Made by a program: the position numbers and the translations under genes
The notes under the pieces: generated by a model
Told to the model about the DNA's origin: nothing
Databases searched by the model: none
The model's input: only the letters and a program-made list of their open reading frames with translations
Source of the DNA: JASLCR01 sp964407405
GTDB taxonomy: Bacteria > Patescibacteriota > Saccharimonadia > Saccharimonadales > Saccharimonadaceae
Assembly: GCA_964407405.1 (NCBI GenBank)
Contig: CAYOVH010000013.1
Span: 1-9,278, forward strand
DNA length: 9,278 nt
Direction of reading: 5' to 3'
Part shown: positions 1-6,534 of the stretch, one piece after another
Layout of the letters: every line of letters begins with the position of its first letter
Numbering within the stretch: the first letter of the stretch is position 1

Positions 1-251
1 CCGGTGAACCATGCGATTTTCTGCGGCTTCGCATGCGCCAGATATTGCAGCGCCGCGGCATGCTGCTGGAACACCTCCAGTGCAGTCATTCCGCCCGCCG
101 CCGCCTCGCGTTCGAGGATGGGGGACTGAGCGACCGGATCGCTCCAGAATCGTTGAAACGAATCCCGCAGCGCGGCAGCGAGAGAACTGGCCGAGGAGTC
201 GGATTGCTCGATGCCGCGGAGATACGGCTTGGTGGTCTGGTCGGGGATCAT
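1..251 (-). CDS. Hypothetical phage protein, cut by left window edge
   Basis: An open frame begins with ATG at 251 on the minus strand and runs without a stop off the left edge, giving 83 complete codons. The protein starts MIPDQTTKPYLRGIEQSDSS and continues into an alanine-rich, probably helical stretch with the phrase LEVFQQHAAALQYLAHA. I do not recognise a family and see no signal peptide or membrane segment. It starts 29 bases after the endolysin stop and has the same orientation, so it is probably the next gene of the leftward late operon. No Shine-Dalgarno sequence precedes the ATG. The reading frame is supported by its position, its lack of stops and its ordinary amino-acid composition. 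Its function cannot be inferred from the visible part. Confidence 0.7.
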   Translation of the reverse strand, partial: MIPDQTTKPYLRGIEQSDSSASSLAAALRDSFQRFWSDPVAQSPILEREAAAGGMTALEVFQQHAAALQYLAHAKPQKIAWFT

Positions 252-280
252 GACTGCGATGGTTCAAGGATTGTACCAGC

Positions 281-955
281 TCAAAGAGTAGCGGCATAGG
301 CCGAAATGGCGCGGGCCATGGCGAAGGCGATGTCTCCCTTGCGCTCCGTGGCGATCCCCCAGTCGGAGGCATTGGAGCCGAAAAACGGTTCGGCGATCAC
401 CGCCGGGCAGTGCGTCAGGCGCAGGAACTCCGCGCCGCGGTCGCCACCGGTGCGGAGCTTCGCGCCGCGGGCGGGCAGGGCTGGCAGGATGTCGCGAAAA
501 GCCTTGTCGAACTCGATGGCGAGCCGTTGGCCTTTCGTGGAGGCGTGCCAGAAAAGCCATTCATGCCCCCGGGCAGTCGGGCCTGCGCTGTTGAAATGAA
601 GTTCGACGGCGAGGTCCGCGCCTTCCTTACGGAGATGATCGGCGAGCCACTTCATGGCCGCGCCGTAGCTGCCACCTTCGTAGCAATTGATGACCAGCAC
701 CCGGTGGCCTCGGGCTTTGAGAGATCCCGAAACCATCCCGACGAGTTCAGTGTTGTAGCGCCATTCGGACTCCTTTCCTACGCTGACGGCTCCTCCTTCC
801 GGAAAGTCTCCTATGCGGCGGGAGTGCCCCACACAGAGGGCAATAAGAGGCTTGTTTTCCATGGGTGGCGTGTGGCTGTCGAATCCTCGTTCCTCCCGCG
901 GGCGGAATATATCGCTGATGCTCCGGCCGATGGCAGTAAGGAAATTACGGTTCAT
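281..955 (-). CDS. N-acetylmuramoyl-L-alanine amidase (Amidase_3-type phage endolysin)
   Basis: This 224-residue protein is a zinc-dependent amidase that would cut the bond between muramic acid and L-alanine in host peptidoglycan, releasing progeny phage. The family layout is visible: a first beta strand leading to the zinc ligand in CVGHSR (His44), a likely second ligand at Glu64 in GKESEW, a third in VELHFNSAG (His120), and the catalytic glutamate in PAVIAEPFFGSN (Glu189). The phrase GHEWLFWH (130-137) is also typical of phage members. The first 31 residues are basic and lie outside the domain. An internal ATG at 862 (MENKPLIAL) starts exactly at the domain, and its flanking bases resemble the lipoprotein gene start at 1514, so a 193-residue product is a real alternative. 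There is no clear signal peptide, so export would depend on the holin candidates encoded just upstream. Confidence 0.93.
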   Translation of the reverse strand: MNRNFLTAIGRSISDIFRPREERGFDSHTPPMENKPLIALCVGHSRRIGDFPEGGAVSVGKESEWRYNTELVGMVSGSLKARGHRVLVINCYEGGSYGAAMKWLADHLRKEGADLAVELHFNSAGPTARGHEWLFWHASTKGQRLAIEFDKAFRDILPALPARGAKLRTGGDRGAEFLRLTHCPAVIAEPFFGSNASDWGIATERKGDIAFAMARAISAYAATL

Positions 956-968
956 GATTTTTCAGCAT

Positions 969-1217
969 CTAATCCCGATACAGGACCACCCGAACGTTGG
1001 TTGGCTCGGACGGGGTGAATCGCAGGGTGGGGGAGGGGCACCGGACGGCGCGGCCGGAAGCCGGGATAGTCTCCTCGCCCGACCAGGCCCCGAGAATCGG
1101 CATCTGGAACGACACGGTCACGTCCTTGTCACATTGGACAAAAGCGATCCGGCCTTCGAGATTGGAGTTCTGAAGGACGGTGGGTTCTTCGATATTACGT
1201 TCCAGAAGACAGGACAT
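969..1217 (-). CDS. Hypothetical small protein in lysis cassette
   Basis: This 82-residue protein starts with ATG at 1217 and ends with TAG. It sits 27 bases after the lipoprotein gene and 13 bases before the endolysin start, in the same orientation. The sequence is rich in short alternating hydrophobic stretches, such as RIAFVQCDKDVTVSFQMPIL and the C-terminal VRVVLYRD, which suggests a small beta-sheet protein. It has three cysteines and no membrane segment or signal peptide. I do not recognise the family. Its place between the membrane lysis proteins and the amidase suggests a lysis accessory or a small virion protein, but nothing in the sequence confirms either. Confidence 0.68.
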   Translation of the reverse strand: MSCLLERNIEEPTVLQNSNLEGRIAFVQCDKDVTVSFQMPILGAWSGEETIPASGRAVRCPSPTLRFTPSEPTNVRVVLYRD

Positions 1218-1244
1218 AGCTGTGGTTTCAGAGGTTGAGCAAAA

Positions 1245-1514
1245 TTACTTTCCCACCTCGACGATCTCGCGAGTGCGGGCGGCTGCGGCCCCGGCGTTGT
1301 AGAGGCCCCACGCGGTGCCCGGTGGGGATGCCTCGGCGCGAAGGACATCGGAGGTGGCGACGTTGAACGGAATGCCGCCCTCACGGGCAACCGGAGTGAC
1401 GGGGATCGGCTCACCGGTGAACGCACTCTGGAGAGCGGCACAGGACGAGAGGAAGAGAGCCGCGAAGATGGCCGGAAGGACGAAGAGAATTACGACAAGG
1501 AGTTTGTTCTTCAT
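1245..1514 (-). CDS. Small lipoprotein, outer-membrane spanin candidate
   Basis: This 89-residue protein opens with a classic lipoprotein signal: basic MKNK, a hydrophobic core (about residues 5-22) and the lipobox LSSC, with Cys25 as the likely lipid-modified residue. The mature part is only about 65 residues, proline- and alanine-rich at first, with an Ala-Arg-rich tail. Its ATG overlaps the TGA of the preceding membrane protein as ATGA at 1511-1514, which indicates translational coupling. In phages of Gram-negative hosts a small lipoprotein next to holins and endolysin is often the outer-membrane spanin that helps disrupt the outer membrane. I see no separate inner-membrane spanin with a long periplasmic coiled coil here, so the spanin role is inferred from context. 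A structural or exclusion lipoprotein remains possible. Confidence 0.8.
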   Translation of the reverse strand: MKNKLLVVILFVLPAIFAALFLSSCAALQSAFTGEPIPVTPVAREGGIPFNVATSDVLRAEASPPGTAWGLYNAGAAAARTREIVEVGK

Positions 1515-1720
1515 GGGTGGGGGTGGTTGCGCCTGCCACGAAGCAGACTGATGATGGTCAGGATTCCCACGACGATGCCAACGGCGGACGCCGAGATGCG
1601 GAACCATTGTTCGAGCTGGTCGAGCTTGGTGACGACAAAGGAAGCCACTGTGGAGGAGACGCCAATGATCCCTTTACAGAGCGTGGAGACGTGGTCATGG
1701 TTCATGATAAGCTTCTTCAT
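1511..1720 (-). CDS. Small two-helix membrane protein, holin candidate (second)
   Basis: This 69-residue protein has a moderately hydrophobic segment (about residues 13-31) and a strong one (about 42-60, ISASAVGIVVGILTIISLL), followed by the positively charged tail RGRRNHPHP. Small size, two helices and a basic C-terminus are common in holins, which form lesions in the inner membrane that let endolysin out. The gene lies directly between another small membrane protein and the lipoprotein. The start shown overlaps the previous gene by 26 bases. A second in-frame ATG at 1705 (MNHDHVST) would shorten the overlap to 11 bases and remove five residues, and I cannot decide between them. It could instead act as an antiholin or pinholin partner of the upstream protein. 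Confidence 0.75.
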   Translation of the reverse strand: MKKLIMNHDHVSTLCKGIIGVSSTVASFVVTKLDQLEQWFRISASAVGIVVGILTIISLLRGRRNHPHP

Positions 1721-1928
1721 CGTCCGGCGTTCTGGTCGGCACTTGCGAAGGAGACTCGTCGATGTAGGAGCGAGCGGTGATGACGCCCGTGGCAAGGATG
1801 CTCAGGATGTAGCCGGTGATCGCCTTGGGGTCGGCGAAATCGACAACGGGGAGGCCCGCGCTCGCTGAGGCCAGGACGGCGGCGGCGACGTAGAGAACGA
1901 GGCGGACGGTTGACTGATGACGAGTCAA
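1695..1928 (-). CDS. Small two-helix membrane protein, holin candidate (first)
   Basis: This 77-residue protein has two hydrophobic segments, about residues 9-28 (RLVLYVAAAVLASASAGLPV) and 36-53 (AITGYILSILATGVITAR). They are joined by a short acidic loop and followed by a polar, acidic tail rich in Pro, Asp and Glu. This layout fits a small holin. The start is TTG at 1928. Upstream in the same frame there is no ATG or GTG before a stop at 2003-2001, and no good start occurs later before the first helix, so TTG is the best choice despite being rare. No ribosome-binding motif is visible. The gene overlaps the next membrane protein by 26 bases, which suggests coupled expression at fixed proportions, as in holin/antiholin pairs. 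Confidence 0.74.
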   Translation of the reverse strand: MTRHQSTVRLVLYVAAAVLASASAGLPVVDFADPKAITGYILSILATGVITARSYIDESPSQVPTRTPDDEEAYHEP

Positions 1929-1983
1929 AGCGGTGGAGGAGTAGCTCGGAAAGGGGGAAAAGGCAAGGCGGAATGCGGCCGGC

Positions 1984-2031
1984 TCAGGGGTAGTAGTTCT
2001 TCACAGGGTCGGCGTTGTGGATGTCGTTCAT
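1984..2031 (-). CDS. Possible 15-residue micro-ORF
   Basis: A minus-strand ATG at 2031 starts seven bases after the tailspike stop and encodes MNDIHNADPVKNYYP, then TGA. It is far too short for coding statistics and has no ribosome-binding motif. In its favour are the tight spacing to the upstream gene and the placement in a 110-base gap that is otherwise empty. It might be a translated micropeptide or a coupling leader for the TTG-started holin-like gene downstream. It could equally be chance. Confidence 0.22.
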   Translation of the reverse strand: MNDIHNADPVKNYYP

Positions 2032-2038
2032 GGATAAA

Positions 2039-3622
2039 TCAGTTCAGCGTGGGAGTTCCGGCTGTAGCGGAGACAATCACCCAGCCGTTGTTCGCCTGGA
2101 TGCACTTCAAGACCACCGTCATTCCCTGCGTGATCACCACCGATCCCCCAACCCCGGAGGTGGTAAGATCTCCACCGAAACGAATCTGCTGGCTAGCGTT
2201 TTGCGCAATCGTCACACCCGCCGCCCCGATCGATGTCACCCTGATCTCATCGTCGATCTTGGCTGCGGACGGCAGCGTTAGAGTCGTCATCCCGGCATTG
2301 GTCGAACGAGCCCAAGTGTTGACGGCAAGCGCACCAGATGTCCCGGAAAACAGGGTGGTGGTTCTCAGATCGGAATTCAGAACCCTCTCCCATCGGAAAC
2401 TCTCATCGATTTCCTTTATGCCGATATGCAACGAGTCGCGTTGTCCGGCAGCCGCCATAAGATGCTGTATCAGCCCCCGGTTTCCCGCCACTGCCACCCC
2501 GATGTCTGCCACCCTAATCGCGTCGAAGGTTCCGGGCGGGACGCACTCATACTGGCCGCTATGCTCCAGCATTGTCGATGCCGCCTGCCGGTTACTGCCG
2601 AAACCGGGCGGCCCGGCGAAATGCACCAAGATGCTGCCGGAAGCCTTCCTCACCTTTCCCCCGCCGCCAGTGAAGCCTGAAGCGGCCAGATGGTTGACGT
2701 AAGTCGTCGCCCCGCAATATACCGCCGGGAGCGTGTACCCGGCACCCAGCACCGTGCATGAGTCGATCACCATCCGGCCAGCCGTGTTTTCGATCGCTCC
2801 GTTCACGCCGTCGCCGCCGGTGGCGGTCTCGAAGTTGCAGTTGCGTATCACGATTGTCCCGCCCGAGAGAACATGCCTCGGAGAGTTGCCGGTGTCGCAG
2901 GACATCAGCGTGATGGAACCTGCCGCCCCCACCTCCCAGCAGTTGTCGAGCGCCGATGAGTTTCGGCATGAAATAAACTGACAGGTGAGTGTCTGCGACG
3001 CCGCATAGACATTCTTTCGGTTCCACGAGAACTCGGAATTCAGGAAATAGGAATTGTCCCAGCGTTCCAGGTGCAGCCCCACGCCGAAGTCGCGGACATA
3101 CACGTCGTAAACCCTTAGTGCCGCCATGGAGGGCGCTGAGGGTTGCCAGCAGTAAATCCCGGCTTTAGCCGTATTATGAGTTGACTGTCCCGCACCCACC
3201 AGCCGGATGTTTTTTAGAATACCTGTACGCGTCACCCCAACGGCTTCCGGCGAGCTTTGGCACTCGATGCAATGCTCATCCGCATTCCGCTGACGGATAG
3301 TTGTCAGACGGCTGTTGAACCCCGAAATGATCTGCTCATCGGTATCCCATATCAGCGCCGCATCGATCTCATAGACGCCTATCGGAATCTGTACATTCCG
3401 ACCGCTGTCCATCGCGGCTTGGAGCGTCGCCCGGTTCGCCGTGCGCACCCCAGGCGAAACATCCGACCCGGCAACCAGCGCCCCGAATTCCCCGCTCGCC
3501 GCATTGCACCAGGGCAGCCCGAGCAGCGCCTCCGCATCCGCCAAGCTGTCCGCAGCAAGGAGCTGCTGACCGAAAGCCCCGGCGTCCTCGATGTCGGGAA
3601 TGACGAACCGTTGGTAACTCAT
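2039..3622 (-). CDS. Tailspike-like protein with pectate-lyase-type beta-helix
   Basis: This 527-residue protein is probably the receptor-binding or polysaccharide-degrading tip of the phage. The N-terminal phrase LLAADSLADAEALLGLP (21-37) is typical of tail-fibre connectors. From about residue 60 to 340 the sequence shows the short, regularly spaced strands and turns of a right-handed parallel beta-helix: an entry segment with NVQIPIGVYEID, then repeats such as ILKNIRLVGAG, ALRVYDVYVRDFGVGLHLERW, SYFLNSEFSWNRKN, CQFISCRNSSA and IVIRNCNFETA. The last 90 residues form a separate beta module (TLTLPSAAK to WVIVSA) that resembles the ends of the three upstream tail proteins. I cannot point to catalytic residues, so enzyme activity and substrate are unknown. 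It lies 84 bases after the collagen-like fibre gene and just before the lysis genes. Confidence 0.85.
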   Translation of the reverse strand: MSYQRFVIPDIEDAGAFGQQLLAADSLADAEALLGLPWCNAASGEFGALVAGSDVSPGVRTANRATLQAAMDSGRNVQIPIGVYEIDAALIWDTDEQIISGFNSRLTTIRQRNADEHCIECQSSPEAVGVTRTGILKNIRLVGAGQSTHNTAKAGIYCWQPSAPSMAALRVYDVYVRDFGVGLHLERWDNSYFLNSEFSWNRKNVYAASQTLTCQFISCRNSSALDNCWEVGAAGSITLMSCDTGNSPRHVLSGGTIVIRNCNFETATGGDGVNGAIENTAGRMVIDSCTVLGAGYTLPAVYCGATTYVNHLAASGFTGGGGKVRKASGSILVHFAGPPGFGSNRQAASTMLEHSGQYECVPPGTFDAIRVADIGVAVAGNRGLIQHLMAAAGQRDSLHIGIKEIDESFRWERVLNSDLRTTTLFSGTSGALAVNTWARSTNAGMTTLTLPSAAKIDDEIRVTSIGAAGVTIAQNASQQIRFGGDLTTSGVGGSVVITQGMTVVLKCIQANNGWVIVSATAGTPTLN

Positions 3623-3706
3623 ACTCTTAAAGAATCAGAATCGGTCGCGGGCGTGAAGAAAAAACTTGGGGGCCGCCCGGGCAGGCTGCGGCAGGGCGGA
3701 CGGAAA

Positions 3707-4642
3707 TCAGTACCCCGTGAGGATCAGATCCCATTCGTTGTTGTTGACCCGCTTGAGCGAAAAGTTGTCGTGCTCTGTGACCGTGGAAATGCCCGCGGCA
3801 TTGTTGATGGTCACGCCCGAGCCCGGTGTGAGGGTGATAGCGCCGGCAGTCGCGACGCGAAACCGGATGACCGGAGCATCCTGCCAGTTGACCACCGCCT
3901 GCTCCGGCACGATGATGTTGCAGCCGGCGACGTTGGTGAGCCGGATGTAGCGGCCGGTGTCCTGGATGACGAGCTGGCGGCTGGTGGTAGCTTCGGTGAC
4001 CACGTTGTTGGTCAACAGCCCGATCTCCGTGGCAAGGGTCTGGATCAGGGCGTCGAGGGTCGTTTGGGTGACGGCGTCCTCGACAATGCTCTTGTGGACA
4101 TCGGTGAAGTTGTTGGTGTTCGGCTCGGCGAAGAGGAGTGCCGCGATCCCGGCACCATCGAGCTGGTGGGAGGTCAACCACACGGCGTTGACGTTGTCCC
4201 ACGCGTAGAACTGCTGCACGTCGCCAGTGTCGGTCACGTAGGCGTAGGCCCCGTTGGGGGCGGTCGGCCACGCGGCTTGCAGGGAGAGGAGATCCGGGTA
4301 GGTTCCGACGAAGTTGCCCGGCGGGAGATTGATCAGACCTTGGAGAGCGATCTTCTCCGCGTTGGTGAAATTCGCCTCGGAGAGCCCCATCCCCGGCACT
4401 TGGGTCACCTTGGTGTTAAGCTGCATGACAGTCGCCAGCATGGCGAGAGTCGTAGAACTATTCTTGACCGCCGTGCCGGTAGTCCCGTTCCACAGCACGA
4501 TGGCGTCGTTGGTGGATGACGCGGGGCCGGTCACGCCTCCCGGAGGTCCGGGAGGCCCCGGCAGGCCCGGGGCGCTGCATTGTTCCTCCAAGACCATGTT
4601 GCAGTCGGCGTCTACGATGACGATTGGGGGGCAGTCGGACAT
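3707..4642 (-). CDS. Tail fibre protein with collagen-like segment
   Basis: This 311-residue protein shows a chain of phage-fibre hallmarks. A short collagen-like segment GLPGPPGPPGG (26-36) probably helps trimerise the fibre. The phrase ASSTNDAIVLWNGTTGTAVKNS (41-62) is a common fibre connector. LSEANFTNAEKIALQGL (87-103) matches another widespread connector, and NFVGTYPDLLSLQAAWPTAPNGAYAYVTDTG (110-140) is the short beta domain often found before the fibre tip. The final 80 residues (IRLTNVAGCNIIVP to WDLILTG) form a beta module like those in the neighbouring fibre genes. It probably assembles as a trimer in the adsorption apparatus. The ATG at 4642 lies 18 bases after the stop of the preceding gene, with no Shine-Dalgarno sequence. 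Confidence 0.87.
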   Translation of the reverse strand: MSDCPPIVIVDADCNMVLEEQCSAPGLPGPPGPPGGVTGPASSTNDAIVLWNGTTGTAVKNSSTTLAMLATVMQLNTKVTQVPGMGLSEANFTNAEKIALQGLINLPPGNFVGTYPDLLSLQAAWPTAPNGAYAYVTDTGDVQQFYAWDNVNAVWLTSHQLDGAGIAALLFAEPNTNNFTDVHKSIVEDAVTQTTLDALIQTLATEIGLLTNNVVTEATTSRQLVIQDTGRYIRLTNVAGCNIIVPEQAVVNWQDAPVIRFRVATAGAITLTPGSGVTINNAAGISTVTEHDNFSLKRVNNNEWDLILTGY

Positions 4643-4660
4643 GGCGGTGAGTGTGGTGGG

Positions 4661-5422
4661 TCAGAGCACGTCCCAGCCAACGCCGTTGGACTGGATCGTG
4701 AAGCTGTTGTAAGGAGTGGCGATGATCCTCAGCAGCGCCCCGTCGATCAGCTCGGTACCCGACGGGTTAATGGTAACGGGATTGGCGGAGGTGTCCACCT
4801 TCTTGACCGCGAACAGGCGGTTGGGGGTGAGCGATGCTGGAGGAAGATGGATGGTGATGGGGTTGGCGGCAGCGTTGGCCCGGATCATGAAGTCGGAGGG
4901 GCCAGCCGCGGCAGTGGCTGTGACCGTCCGGGAGTTAAACTGCGTGGTGACCGGCGGGGCTGGGGGAGGTTGTGGCGGGATGGCGTCGATCTGGTCCTGG
5001 AGTTCATCCAACGTGGACTGGAGCTGATTGACGTTGGAGATCTCGATCTGGATCGTTCCGCCCGGGCACGGGACAATCTGGATGCTGGGATCGGTCGGGT
5101 CCGTCGGGTCGGTGACGACGCGGATCGGCCGGACAGGAAGAAGCGTGTAGTCCTCCGGCGTGCCGTCGGTTCTGACGATGTCCCACAAGTAGTCGCCTCG
5201 CGGGAGGGCTTTGGTCTGCCCCCGGGTCAGGTCGATGGTGACCTGACCACTGGTTGGAACGGAGGATAGGACGGGCAGGTTGGCAATGAGCTTGTGGCCG
5301 GTCCTGGTGCGGATCTGGGCGCGGAAGCTCCATCCGGTCAGGTTCACCGGGACCTTGTTGGCATGGTCCTGGTAGAGCGTGGCACGGAACTGCCAGGTGC
5401 GGCCGCGACGAATAATGTTCAC
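4661..5422 (-). CDS. Baseplate/tail-fibre adaptor protein, GTG start
   Basis: I place the start at GTG 5422, giving 253 residues. The frame stays open upstream to 5947, but that part reads as a Pro/Arg/Ser-rich shadow of the neighbouring gene. The first convincing protein sequence begins MNIIRRGRTWQFRATLYQD, and no ATG or other good start lies between 5422 and the upstream stop at 5532. Residues 8-103 (VNLTGWSFRAQIRT, GQVTIDLT, LPRGDYLWDIVRTDG, VRPIRVVTDP) have the pattern of small beta-sandwich domains at the N-termini of phage baseplate proteins. A TDPTDPTDP linker (104-112), a short coiled coil (about 128-147), a proline-rich hinge (PPQPPPAPP) and a C-terminal beta module (about 163-253, ending GVGWDVL) follow. 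It probably links the baseplate to fibre tips. The baseplate role is an inference from the domain pattern. Confidence 0.8.
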   Translation of the reverse strand: MNIIRRGRTWQFRATLYQDHANKVPVNLTGWSFRAQIRTRTGHKLIANLPVLSSVPTSGQVTIDLTRGQTKALPRGDYLWDIVRTDGTPEDYTLLPVRPIRVVTDPTDPTDPSIQIVPCPGGTIQIEISNVNQLQSTLDELQDQIDAIPPQPPPAPPVTTQFNSRTVTATAAAGPSDFMIRANAAANPITIHLPPASLTPNRLFAVKKVDTSANPVTINPSGTELIDGALLRIIATPYNSFTIQSNGVGWDVL

Positions 5423-5472
5423 CTTGGGATGAGGTGGGCGGGACGGATGGCTCGGGCGGAGCGGGTGGTTGG

Positions 5473-5504
5473 CCGGCCGTCTCCGTGTCGGCGGAGACGG
5501 CCGG
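5473..5504 (-). terminator. Perfect 13-bp hairpin between two tail genes
   Basis: The arms CCGGCCGTCTCCG (5473-5485) and CGGAGACGGCCGG (5492-5504) are perfectly complementary around a 6-base loop. The hairpin lies in the 109-base gap after the short tail protein stop (5532) and before the GTG of the next gene (5422). No T run follows on the minus strand, so it is not a textbook intrinsic terminator. It could be a transcript-processing or stability element, or an attenuator that lowers expression of the downstream fibre genes. Confidence 0.55.
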
Positions 5505-5531
5505 GTTGAGGGATTGTGGGGCTGCGGAGGT

Positions 5532-6032
5532 TTACGCCCCTTCCACCGTCCAGGTGCCGTCGGCGGAGCCGAAGGACTCCCATCGTCCCTCCTCGACCAC
5601 GATGAGATGGATGCTCTCACCAATCGCATCGGCTTCGATGTAGAGCCCGGCGGCCTGCTGCACGCCTGAGGGAAGCGCCACGGTCTCCGTCCCGTCAGGG
5701 TCGAGCCGGAGGGCTTGGTTGGCCAGCACCAGTGCCTTGACGCTGGCACCGGGAACGGCGGGCGGCAGGGAGAAGGTGGTGACGCCGGAGGCACCGAGGT
5801 TGTGGACCACGGCTCCGGCGGCTGCGGCGGCCGGAGTGACCTGGGTGCTGTCGGGGTCGAGGATGTTCTGGCTGTTGAGGCTGTTAAGGCCGCCCGCGAG
5901 GTTGGCCAGGGTAGTCGTCTTGAGGAAGGAATTGGCTCCCTTGTCAACGATCACAAAAAGGTCATCCCCTTGGGGAGCCGCTTTGGGCAGCAACCGCAGG
6001 AACGCCTTCCGAAGTACGAATGGAACATTCAT
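5532..6032 (-). CDS. Short phage tail protein with C-terminal beta module
   Basis: This 166-residue protein has a basic N-terminus (MNVPFVLRKAFLRLLPKAAP). The phrase GDDLFVIVDKGANSFLKTTTLANLAGGL (22-49) follows and is similar to the connectors that precede tail-fibre tips. Residues 85-164 (TTFSLPPAVPGASVKALVLAN to GTWTVEGA) form a beta-rich module comparable to the C-termini of the next three genes. It lies 45 bases after the small basic protein and leads the tail cluster. It is probably a structural component of the tail tip. It has no enzyme motifs, signal peptide or membrane segment. The assignment rests on the connector style, the shared module and the position. Confidence 0.75.
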   Translation of the reverse strand: MNVPFVLRKAFLRLLPKAAPQGDDLFVIVDKGANSFLKTTTLANLAGGLNSLNSQNILDPDSTQVTPAAAAAGAVVHNLGASGVTTFSLPPAVPGASVKALVLANQALRLDPDGTETVALPSGVQQAAGLYIEADAIGESIHLIVVEEGRWESFGSADGTWTVEGA

Positions 6033-6077
6033 GGCGGCGGCAGAATAGGGCGAGAGGATGGGAGGAGCAAGGACGGA

Positions 6078-6407
6078 TTAGCAGGTGGCCACCAGATCCA
6101 TTTTGTAGAAGACCCTGGCCGGGACGAAGGTAGAGCCTTGGCGGACTGACCATGCTTTCTTCTTGGGACGCTGGAGCCTGACCGGAACTTCCCAACCATA
6201 GGTTGGGTGGAACCGGGGAGTATCGGCGACAACCCCGAATGGCACGTTGCCCGGGAGAACGAGCCGAACGCCGGGCTTGAGGTTTTTCGGAGCGATCTTG
6301 TGGAGCAGTTGTTGGGCAGCTTTCCTGTAGGCATTTTCGGCCTTTCGGATTCCGGACTGGAGGGCGGCGATCTGTTTCAGTTCTTTGGCGATCTGTTTTT
6401 CAGTCAT
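6078..6407 (-). CDS. Small basic phage protein of unknown function
   Basis: This 109-residue protein is the first gene of the leftward block after the large intergenic region. Residues 1-38 are rich in Lys, Ala and Gln and should form a helix or coiled coil (EKQIAKELKQIAALQSGIRK). The rest looks beta-rich and basic, with PGVRLVLPGNVPFGVVAD, HPTYGWEVPVRL and an RPKKKAW patch. It ends with a cysteine. I do not recognise the family. A helix followed by a small beta barrel could suit a head-tail connector, a tail assembly protein or a nucleic-acid-binding protein, and I cannot choose among them. No ribosome-binding motif precedes the ATG at 6407. Confidence 0.72.
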   Translation of the reverse strand: MTEKQIAKELKQIAALQSGIRKAENAYRKAAQQLLHKIAPKNLKPGVRLVLPGNVPFGVVADTPRFHPTYGWEVPVRLQRPKKKAWSVRQGSTFVPARVFYKMDLVATC

Positions 6408-6463
6408 ACGATTCGGGAGGGTGGGTAATCCGGTTTGAAGGTCAAGGAAATTTGGAAGGACGG

Positions 6464-6479
6464 TGTTCCACGTGGAACA
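6464..6479. promoter_or_regulatory. parS: parS-like centromere site (predicted ParB-binding palindrome)
   Basis: The 16 bases TGTTCCACGTGGAACA form a perfect palindrome. The well-known Bacillus parS consensus is TGTTTCACGTGAAACA, and this site differs only by a symmetric pair of changes at positions 5 and 12. The same C/G variant is, to my knowledge, used as parS by pseudomonads. parS is the site where the ParB CTPase clamp loads for chromosome or plasmid partition. It lies 56 bases upstream of the first gene of the leftward structural block. No parA or parB gene is present in the window, so binding would depend on a ParB encoded elsewhere in the element or by the host. Confidence 0.8.
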
Positions 6480-6534
6480 GTGGGATTTTACGGGGGTCCC
6501 TTTGAATGGTGGGAGGGGGTAATGGGACTTCCTG

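Noticed and set aside
3659..3699. CCGCCC/GGGCGG stem with a nearby T6 run on the minus strand between the fibre and tailspike genes
   Set aside because: The loop is about 15 bases and the T run starts eight bases after the stem, so it is a poor intrinsic terminator and may be chance in GC-rich DNA.
3257..4519. A 420-codon plus-strand open frame opposite the tail fibre and tailspike genes
   Set aside because: It is antisense to two genes with clear fibre motifs, and its translation is a shadow rich in Arg, Gly, Asp and Val.
5423..5947. Upstream extension of the GTG-started tail protein in the same open frame
   Set aside because: The extension is Pro/Arg/Ser-rich and overlaps a gene with much better protein features in another frame, so it is a GC-rich shadow.
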